Under the pieces are notes generated by a model. It was not told the origin of the DNA. It did not search any database and was given only the letters and a program-made list of their open reading frames with translations. A program made the translations under genes and the position numbers. Of a DNA stretch of 6,693 bases, positions 1 through 6,693 are shown piece by piece. Numbering within the stretch: position 1 is the stretch's first letter; each line of letters starts with the position of its first letter. This stretch comes from Chlorobiota bacterium (GTDB taxonomy: Bacteria > Bacteroidota > Bacteroidia > Bacteroidales > JAADGE01), in assembly GCA_013153575.1 (NCBI GenBank), contig JAADEE010000276.1:1-6693 (forward strand), in the 5' to 3' direction.

Positions 1-151
1 ACATAAAGGAAATGCAATAAAGCATGTAGGAATTGATGCAAGAAAAGACATTGAAAAATTCTTTCAAAAAAAGGTATATTTAGAACTTTTTGTTAAAGTT
101 GCAGATGACTGGCGTTCTAAATCTTCACTTTTATCTAAATTTGGGTATTAA
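1..151 (+). CDS. era: GTPase Era, C-terminal fragment (KH domain end)
   Basis: This is the last 49 codons of a gene cut by the left edge, read from base 2 to a TAA at 149-151. Era is a GTPase that binds the 3' end of 16S rRNA through a C-terminal KH domain and helps mature the 30S subunit, at the cytoplasmic face of the membrane. What is visible is the end of that KH domain. It has the family pattern of a Gly-X-Ala-Ile-Lys turn, then Gly-Ile-Asp-Ala-Arg-Lys-Asp-Ile-Glu (residues 10-18 of the fragment), then Lys-Lys-Val-Tyr-Leu-Glu-Leu-Phe-Val-Lys-Val, then Asp-Trp-Arg (36-38). It ends in Phe-Gly-Tyr, the characteristic Era C-terminus. The GTPase domain lies outside the window and cannot be judged. 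The gene converges on ccsA. The identification rests on motif recognition and is strong for such a short piece. Confidence 0.93.
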   Translation, partial: HKGNAIKHVGIDARKDIEKFFQKKVYLELFVKVADDWRSKSSLLSKFGY

Positions 152-159
152 AAAAAGTA

Positions 160-253
160 TTAAAAGTATAAAGTTAAATATTAAAAATCATACGTTTTTT
201 TAACCAAAAGAGTTACTATTTTGAACTTCCAACTTTTACCTTTATACTTTTAA
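160..253. repeat. 14-bp perfect inverted repeat between convergent genes (possible bidirectional terminator)
   Basis: TTAAAAGTATAAAG at 160-173 is the exact reverse complement of CTTTATACTTTTAA at 240-253, with a 66-bp spacer. It fills the gap between the era stop and the ccsA stop, where transcription from both sides must end. The arms are almost all A/T, so the stem would be weak for a classical intrinsic terminator, and the loop is long. A T-run at 195-201 lies inside the spacer. The left arm also overlaps a near-direct repeat (aaaaagtat at 152-160, taaaagtat at 161-169). The inverted repeat is directly seen. A role in termination is inference from position only. Confidence 0.55.
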
Positions 254-262
254 CTAATAACT

Positions 263-1153
263 CTACTCTTCCTGCGAATAAGTATGAACACTATTTTTTG
301 CAGATGGCATATAATTAACACCAAACCAAGCAGCTAATAAAAATGCAAATGAAATTGTTAGCACCCAAAGATGTAAACTAGTTTTATTTTTATGCTGCGA
401 CCTAAGATGAATATAAATAAGATAAACCAAAAATGTTAGCAAAGCCCAAGTTTCTTTAGGATCCCAAGTCCAATAACTTCCCCAAGCCTCTTTTGCCCAT
501 AAAGCACCAAACAAAATTCCTAAGGTTAAAAAAGCAAAACCTATAAAAACAATATTATCTGCCATTTTAAGAATTTTTTTGATATTATCTTTCTCATCAT
601 TTTCCGAAAAAAGATTTATCAAAAAATAAATAGGACTTAACAAAATTGAAAGAACCTTTACAATTCCTTTTTTATTTGAATATGATTTTAACAATCCATT
701 TATTGCAACTAACCACGATACCCTTAATATTGCATAAGAAAGAAGATATACAACAACATGTGGTACAAACCAAGGACTTTGTAAAGCCGGCATTAAGGTT
801 TTATTATAAGTTTCAGGATGTGTTAAGTTTATGATTATAAATAAAATAGCCATTAGGTTACTGTAAGCAAGAAACCAAAAATATTTCCACCTGTTAAAAG
901 TAATTAATCCTAAAATAGGAAGAAAAACAGCATACCATAATCTTGTTTCACCAAGTGTTCTAAGTGGTGGTCTGTCAAGATTTATCCATAACGAAATTAT
1001 AAAATACGCAAATATTGCAACATTCGATAAAGCAAAAATATTTGCTAAAATTTTCTTACTTTTTTTACTAATAGGTAAGAAAAATACTGAAAAAGATAAT
1101 ACTAAAAGTATTATTGCAGTATATGCTATATATGGAAATTGTACCCAATTCAT
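263..1153 (-). CDS. ccsA: Cytochrome c biogenesis protein CcsA (System II heme handling/ligation, CcsA/ResC type)
   Basis: This is a 296-residue integral membrane protein that works with ResB to move heme across the inner membrane and attach it to CXXCH motifs of apocytochromes c on the periplasmic side. The tryptophan-rich WWD heme-binding motif of the CcmC/CcmF/CcsA superfamily is clear at about residues 219-236 (W219, W224, W228, W230, D231, W236). The expected flanking external heme-ligand histidines are present: H132 in the Pro-His-Val context and H290 in the tail after Gly-Val-Asn-Tyr. I see about eight hydrophobic segments (roughly 8-27, 36-57, 72-87, 91-110, 131-153, 166-182, 200-219, 233-250, 262-279, some of them short or questionable). 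There is no cysteine, in line with a heme rather than a thiol-redox role. The ATG at 1153 follows the resB stop by 10 bp with an A-rich stretch (ATAAAAA) before it, so the two are surely one operon. The family call is secure; the exact helix count is not. Confidence 0.93.
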   Translation of the reverse strand: MNWVQFPYIAYTAIILLVLSFSVFFLPISKKSKKILANIFALSNVAIFAYFIISLWINLDRPPLRTLGETRLWYAVFLPILGLITFNRWKYFWFLAYSNLMAILFIIINLTHPETYNKTLMPALQSPWFVPHVVVYLLSYAILRVSWLVAINGLLKSYSNKKGIVKVLSILLSPIYFLINLFSENDEKDNIKKILKMADNIVFIGFAFLTLGILFGALWAKEAWGSYWTWDPKETWALLTFLVYLIYIHLRSQHKNKTSLHLWVLTISFAFLLAAWFGVNYMPSAKNSVHTYSQEE

Positions 1154-1163
1154 TTTTTATGTA

Positions 1164-2447
1164 TTAATTGTTGTCATTATTATCATCCTCTTTAATTGCT
1201 CTGCTTCCTAACCAAAATAAGTAAAAAGTTCCGGCAATTAAAATAAAAATTCCTGTAAAAACCGCAGGTAACCAAGGGTCATAACCTGCTTCAATTATGC
1301 TGTAACTCGACCATTTACCTCTTCTTTCATCATAACCGGTTTGGTATAAATCCCAACCCATTAATTTTTTAGGTTTATTAACTTTTAAAATAAAATTTTC
1401 AGTTGTACCATCAGGTAAAAATGCAGTAATATCTGAACTAAATTCTTTTGGTTCAGGACTTAACATTGCAAAATAATATTTTTCATTTACAGCAATATTT
1501 TTTCTTGGAAAAATAAAGTTGCCCGATGTTATCCATTCCTGGTTAATTAAATTTCCTTGTTTATCATAAATAGCAACAAGTGCAGCAGGAATTGCTCCTT
1601 TCGATTTTGTTTCTTCAAATTTTGAATAACTTGTATCTGTTGGATATGAATATTTAATAAATTTTTCAACCTTAATGGTCCAGTCTAAAAAGTTTTCTGA
1701 TAAAGAATCCTTAATAATGAAATGTTTACTGCTATTTGGTGTAATTAGCTCATTGTCAGAAAAATTAACTAACACAATTTTAGGATTATACTCTATAATA
1801 TCAAATTTATTAAGCTGTAATTTAAATGGAGTTTCATATTTTTGAGGCGAATAAAAATCTGTTACAATATTTGTAGGTTCAGCATCATTTTCAAGATAAA
1901 AATATGTTCTTTTAGCATCACTGCTTCCTGCAATTCCTGCAATAAAAATTATATACAAACCTAAATGACTTAAAAATATTCCAAATTTTTTCTTTTTAAA
2001 AGGAATAAGAGCTTTAACAGTTGCAAAACCTAATGAAGTAACAAAAAATAAATATGTAAAAGCAATTAACCAGCTTGTAGTTAAGTGTTTAAATCCTAAA
2101 TCATATAAAATGTCATCTTTAAGAATAACACCTGGCTCTACTTGAGGAACAATTCCTAATATTGCCGAAACTATTGTAAATAAAACTGTTGCAGTAATTG
2201 CAGCAGGTATTCCTGAAATCCATTTTACAATTTTATTATTTTTTTCAAATTTATAAATTGCTATTAATAATAAGGTGTAAGTTATTACTAAAGATAAATT
2301 AGTAGGGAAAGCAGGAAAATGAATAGGTTTTTTTGTTATAAAATCAAAACCTAAACCTAATATTATTAATATGAAAGAAATAACAAAACCTTCTTTATAT
2401 TGCCAAGGAAATTGAAATAAACGTCTTTTATCTTTTTTTTGTGTCAC
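1164..2447 (-). CDS. resB: Cytochrome c biogenesis protein ResB/Ccs1 (partner of CcsA)
   Basis: This is the ResB/Ccs1 half of the System II cytochrome c maturation complex, an inner-membrane protein with a large periplasmic domain thought to present apocytochrome to heme held by CcsA. Numbering from the GTG at 2447 (427 residues): a basic tail, then hydrophobic segments at about 20-36, 51-66, 74-101, 125-146 and 156-173. A periplasmic beta-rich domain of about 210 residues follows, then a last membrane helix at about 394-414 and an acidic Asp/Asn tail. ResB hallmarks are the Ser-His-Leu-Gly segment (H161), the Trp-Asp-Leu-Tyr-Gln-Thr-Gly-Tyr-Asp block (365-373), and the later Asp-Pro-Trp-Leu-Pro (390-394). 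There is no cysteine. The frame stays open upstream to a TTG at 2546 (460 aa), with the only ATG at 2483 (439 aa). I prefer the GTG because homologs start shortly before Phe-Pro-Trp-X-Tyr-Lys-Glu, and because a perfect -7 promoter element lies at 2460-2467. Product certain; start uncertain. Confidence 0.9.
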   Translation of the reverse strand: MTQKKDKRRLFQFPWQYKEGFVISFILIILGLGFDFITKKPIHFPAFPTNLSLVITYTLLLIAIYKFEKNNKIVKWISGIPAAITATVLFTIVSAILGIVPQVEPGVILKDDILYDLGFKHLTTSWLIAFTYLFFVTSLGFATVKALIPFKKKKFGIFLSHLGLYIIFIAGIAGSSDAKRTYFYLENDAEPTNIVTDFYSPQKYETPFKLQLNKFDIIEYNPKIVLVNFSDNELITPNSSKHFIIKDSLSENFLDWTIKVEKFIKYSYPTDTSYSKFEETKSKGAIPAALVAIYDKQGNLINQEWITSGNFIFPRKNIAVNEKYYFAMLSPEPKEFSSDITAFLPDGTTENFILKVNKPKKLMGWDLYQTGYDERRGKWSSYSIIEAGYDPWLPAVFTGIFILIAGTFYLFWLGSRAIKEDDNNDNN

Positions 2448-2459
2448 AGTTTTTTTCTG

Positions 2460-2467
2460 CAAATATA
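2460..2467 (-). promoter_or_regulatory. Candidate Bacteroidetes -7 promoter element for resB-ccsA
   Basis: Read on the minus strand this is TATATTTG followed by CAG, an exact match to the Bacteroidetes sigma-ABfr consensus TAnnTTTG. It lies 12 bp upstream of the GTG at 2447, so the transcript would begin only about 7-10 nt before that codon. No clear TTG -33 element is seen at the usual distance; the nearest resemblance is GTTTC at 2484-2488. If used, it rules out the two longer resB starts. In such AT-rich DNA a single chance match is possible. Confidence 0.45.
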
Positions 2468-2565
2468 AAACAATAAAAGACATGAAACTCTTTTTTGTTT
2501 GAAAAAAACTATGTTTTAGAATGTATTTTAATTTAATATATATCAATTTATTTTTTTTGAATTTC

Positions 2566-2596
2566 TTGATGATTTTGGCATATTATATTAAATTCG
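2566..2596 (+). promoter_or_regulatory. Candidate promoter for the DUF349-pyrG-yidC operon
   Basis: TTG at 2566-2568 is followed after 20 bp by TAAATTCG at 2589-2596, a one-mismatch version of the Bacteroidetes -7 consensus TAnnTTTG, with spacing typical for this class. Transcription would start around 2600, leaving a leader of roughly 45 nt before the ATG at 2647. It sits in the divergent spacer and is the only plausible plus-strand promoter I find upstream of the three-gene cluster. The call is inference from motif and position. Confidence 0.4.
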
Positions 2597-2646
2597 CAGT
2601 TTGTAATTAATACATGTTCTTATAGTTTAAATTAAAATTAATACTC

Positions 2647-4692
2647 ATGTCTGAAAAAAATATTGAGAATACCGAAAACACACAAAATAGTGTGAATGAA
2701 AACAAAGAATTGAGCACTGCTGAAAAACTTCTATTAAAAATTAAGCAAAGACAAGATCCTAATTTTAAAGAAAATGAAGTTAAAGCCAAGGAAGAAGCCA
2801 AAGAAGAAGTTAAAAAAGAAACTGAAAAAATAACAGAGGAAGTTGTAGAAGAAACTTCTGATACTGTTAATAGTGAGGACGAAATGGATAATGCAAAAGC
2901 TGAAATAGTAGAAGAAGTTGCAGAAAATCTAACCGATGAAAAAGAAGAAAAAGAAGATTTAAAAGAGGAACTTGTTAATTATTTCGAAAAAACAAAAGAA
3001 GAATTAGTAGATATATTTACAAATTTATTAACAGTTGATAATACAAATAAATATAAAAACAAGGTAAAAGAAATAAGAAATGCCTTTTATAATATAATTA
3101 ACAAAGAAGAAGAGGAACGTAAAGCAAAGTTTGTTGAAGATGGAAGCAAACTTGAAGATTATGAACCTATTAAAGATGCAATTGAAAATAAATTTAAAGA
3201 ATTATATCAAAAATTTATTGACAAAAAAGAAACTTGGGAATTAAAGTTAAAAGAAGAAAAAAAGAAAAATCTTGAATTAAAATACGAAGTAATAAAAGAA
3301 ATTCAAGAACTAATAAATAAACCGGAGACTTTCAACAAAACTTTTAATAAATTTAAAGAATTACAAAAAAAATGGAACGAGATAGGTTTAGTTCCAAAAG
3401 ATGCTGTTAAGAAATTATTAGAAGAATACAACAGACAAGTTCATAAATTTTATGAATATGTTGAAGTAAACAAACAACTTCGTGAGCTTGACTTTAAGAA
3501 AAATCTTGATGCAAAAATTAAACTTTGCGAACAAGCAGAAGAACTTCTTTTAGAGTCAAATTACTCAAAAGCAAAAAAACAACTTCAAGTTCTTCATAAA
3601 AAATGGAAAGAACTAGGAGCTGTTGCAAACGAACATCGTGAAGAAATTTGGGCAAGATTTCAAGCAGCAACTATTAAAATAAATGAAAAATTCTCTAAAT
3701 ATATTGAAGAAGTTAAAGCACAACAAGAAAAAAATCTTGAAGCAAAACAATTCTTAGTACAAAAAGCACAAGAGTATGCTTCCGGTGAATACTCTGACCA
3801 TAAAGAATGGAAAGAAGCATCAAATCAAATAATTGAACTTCAAAAACTTTGGAGAAAAATAGGCTATGTTCCAAAAGAACATAATAATGAAATTTACACA
3901 AAATTTAAAACTGCATGTGATAATTTCTTTGCAAGAATTCGTGAATTTTATGATGAAAGTGATAAACATAGAGACGACAATTACCAAAAGAAATTAGACT
4001 TATGCACACAGGCAGAAAGTCTTCAAAATAGTAACGAATGGAACACAACAACTGAAATTTATAAACAAATTCAAGAAGACTGGAAAAAAATAGGACCAGT
4101 TCCAAGAAAATATTCTGATGAAATTTGGAAACGTTTCAGAAAAGCTTGTAATACTTTCTTCGATAGAAAGAAAGAACATTTTATGGGCAAAAAAAATGAA
4201 GAAAAACAAAACCTTGAATTAAAACAAGAAATTATCAGAAAAATTCAAGAATTTGAATTTTCAGATAATCAAATGGAAGACTTAAAAGCCCTTAAAGAAC
4301 TTCAAAATCAGTTTATGGCAGTTGGCTATGTACCATTTAAAAACAAAGATGAAATTTACGAACAATTTCATAATGCCATTGATACTCAACTTGGTAAGTT
4401 AAATGTTACACGCGAAAAACAAAATGAACTTAAATTTACTGAAAACTTAGAATATATTAAAAATTCACCAAACTCAGATAAATTAGTTTATAATGAAATC
4501 TCAAAAATTCAACATCAAATTGATAAGTTGAATGACGATATTAAAGTGTGGGAAAACAATATAGGCTTTTTTGCAAGCTCAAAAAATTCAGAATCAATGA
4601 TTAAAAACATAAAAGATAAAATTGAAGCTGCAAAAAATAAAGTTGCTAAATTTAAAGAGCAAATTGAAGAGTTAGCAAAAATTAATGAATAA
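2647..4692 (+). CDS. DUF349 repeat protein (predicted cytoplasmic, helical, role unknown)
   Basis: This is a 681-residue, highly charged, almost wholly helical protein without signal peptide or membrane segment. Residues 1-110 are low-complexity and Glu/Lys-rich, probably disordered. Residues 111-225 form a charged helical region. Then come tandem DUF349 units, each with a core Trp-(Lys/Asn/Arg)-X-(Ile/Leu)-Gly-X-Val followed by a helix with Arg/Lys-Phe and often Phe-Phe. The core Trp lies at residues 243, 320, 402 and 479, and a fifth unit has Phe556 in its place while keeping Gly-Tyr-Val-Pro (560-563). The spacing is 77, 82, 77 and 77 residues. A C-terminal coiled coil (about 590-680) closes the protein. 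DUF349 (Pfam) proteins are common in Bacteroidetes and have no settled biochemical function; I do not assign one. The ATG at 2647 is the first in frame and follows an A/T-rich leader with no Shine-Dalgarno. It is the first gene of a probable operon with pyrG and yidC. Confidence 0.9.
   Translation: MSEKNIENTENTQNSVNENKELSTAEKLLLKIKQRQDPNFKENEVKAKEEAKEEVKKETEKITEEVVEETSDTVNSEDEMDNAKAEIVEEVAENLTDEKEEKEDLKEELVNYFEKTKEELVDIFTNLLTVDNTNKYKNKVKEIRNAFYNIINKEEEERKAKFVEDGSKLEDYEPIKDAIENKFKELYQKFIDKKETWELKLKEEKKKNLELKYEVIKEIQELINKPETFNKTFNKFKELQKKWNEIGLVPKDAVKKLLEEYNRQVHKFYEYVEVNKQLRELDFKKNLDAKIKLCEQAEELLLESNYSKAKKQLQVLHKKWKELGAVANEHREEIWARFQAATIKINEKFSKYIEEVKAQQEKNLEAKQFLVQKAQEYASGEYSDHKEWKEASNQIIELQKLWRKIGYVPKEHNNEIYTKFKTACDNFFARIREFYDESDKHRDDNYQKKLDLCTQAESLQNSNEWNTTTEIYKQIQEDWKKIGPVPRKYSDEIWKRFRKACNTFFDRKKEHFMGKKNEEKQNLELKQEIIRKIQEFEFSDNQMEDLKALKELQNQFMAVGYVPFKNKDEIYEQFHNAIDTQLGKLNVTREKQNELKFTENLEYIKNSPNSDKLVYNEISKIQHQIDKLNDDIKVWENNIGFFASSKNSESMIKNIKDKIEAAKNKVAKFKEQIEELAKINE
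3373..4335 (+). repeat. Protein-level tandem DUF349 repeats (four full cores plus one degenerate)
   Basis: The codons for the core Trp residues start at 3373, 3604, 3850 and 4081, and the fifth (Phe) codon at 4312, giving steps of 231, 246, 231 and 231 bp. The invariant Gly follows four residues later every time (residues 247, 324, 406, 483, 560). Units 1, 3 and 4 carry Val-Pro-(Lys/Arg) after the Gly, unit 2 has Val-Ala-Asn, and unit 5 has Val-Pro-Phe. The DNA of the units has diverged, so this is old protein duplication rather than a recent DNA tandem repeat. Confidence 0.85.
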
Positions 4693-6309
<1,617 letters not shown>

Positions 6310-6345
6310 TAAATTATAATTTAGAATAAAATACTAATAAAAAAT

Positions 6346-6693
6346 ATGGATAAAAATCAAATAATAGGAATGGTTTTAATCTTTGCATTGCTTATCGGCT
6401 ATGGAATGTACACTGCACCTTCAAAAGAAGAACAGTTAGCAATGCAAAGAGAAAGAGATTCAATTCAAAATGTATTAAGAGAACAACATATAAAAGATTC
6501 TCTTAAAAGAATTCAAGATTCAATTGCAACAGTACAAAACAAATTAGTTCAAAACGAAAATGATACTTTAGTTGTAGATTCCTCAAAAATTGCTAATCTT
6601 GAAAAAGAATATGGTGCTTTTGCAAGTGCAGTTGCAGGTAAAGAAGAATTTGTAACAATTGAAAACGAAAAAGTAAAAATAAAATTTACAACA
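6346..6693 (+). CDS. yidC: Membrane protein insertase YidC, N-terminal part
   Basis: These are the first 116 codons of a gene cut by the right edge. YidC inserts and folds inner-membrane proteins, alone or with SecYEG. What is seen is the N-terminal end of a Gram-negative YidC. A first membrane helix spans residues 5-23 after Met-Asp-Lys-Asn, followed by Ala-Pro-Ser-Lys-Glu-Glu-Gln (24-30). A charged helical linker comes next with three (Arg/Lys/Gln)-Asp-Ser-(Ile/Leu) units (37-40, 50-53, 57-60). From about residue 85 the large periplasmic domain begins (Phe-Val-Thr-Ile-Glu-Asn-Glu at 102-108). The conserved insertase core lies beyond the window. The ATG at 6346 is preceded by an A-rich stretch typical of Bacteroidetes starts. 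The gene follows pyrG by 36 bp, so co-transcription is likely. Identity rests on the characteristic N-terminus and on the pyrG-yidC adjacency I recall in Bacteroidetes. Confidence 0.88.
   Translation, partial: MDKNQIIGMVLIFALLIGYGMYTAPSKEEQLAMQRERDSIQNVLREQHIKDSLKRIQDSIATVQNKLVQNENDTLVVDSSKIANLEKEYGAFASAVAGKEEFVTIENEKVKIKFTT

Noticed and set aside
646..834. Short plus-strand open frame inside ccsA
   Set aside because: It is antisense to a well-supported membrane protein gene, has no recognisable domain, and is expected by chance opposite such sequence.
2448..2546. N-terminal extension of resB from the TTG or ATG as real coding sequence
   Set aside because: It lacks family resemblance, uses a TTG at the far end and overlaps a perfect -7 promoter motif. 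I kept it only as an alternative start.
2760..2990. Glu/Lys-rich purine-biased stretch as a DNA tandem repeat
   Set aside because: The GAAGAA/AAAGAA richness follows from coding a charged disordered segment; no fixed unit length or phased copies are seen.
3713..4209. Minus-strand open frames of 62-69 codons inside the DUF349 gene
   Set aside because: They are Phe/Leu/Ser-rich reverse readings of Glu/Lys-rich codons, with no start signals or motifs.

Overview
The window is AT-rich chromosomal DNA that I read as coming from a member of the Bacteroidetes. Three things support this: the protein family types (a split ResB/CcsA pair, a multi-repeat DUF349 protein with an acidic N-terminus, and a YidC with a long Asp-Ser-Ile-type linker), matches to the Bacteroidetes -7 promoter motif TAnnTTTG, and the lack of recognisable Shine-Dalgarno sequences before the starts. 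All genes look like core or housekeeping genes. I see no mobile element, CRISPR array, tRNA or rRNA, and no strong case for an undescribed system.

Layout. The left edge holds the last 49 codons of era (+ strand), the KH-domain GTPase of ribosome assembly. It converges with a two-gene minus-strand operon, and the roughly 110 bp between them contains a perfect 14-bp inverted repeat. The operon reads resB then ccsA (genes 10 bp apart on the shortest-gap reading). It encodes the two membrane proteins of the System II cytochrome c maturation machinery, which carries heme across the inner membrane and attaches it to apocytochromes. The best resB start appears to be a GTG at 2447, just downstream of a perfect TATATTTG element.

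Across a divergent, AT-rich spacer of about 200 bp, a plus-strand operon begins. It contains a 681-residue DUF349 repeat protein, then pyrG (CTP synthase, TTG start, 15 bp downstream and in the same frame as the DUF349 gene), then yidC (membrane insertase, cut by the right edge) after 36 bp. The close packing suggests co-transcription of the three, perhaps from the candidate promoter near 2566-2596.

Functionally the window combines ribosome maturation (Era), respiratory cytochrome assembly (ResB/CcsA), nucleotide supply (PyrG) and membrane protein insertion (YidC). The DUF349 protein is the only product without a well-defined role, and it is the most interesting gene here.
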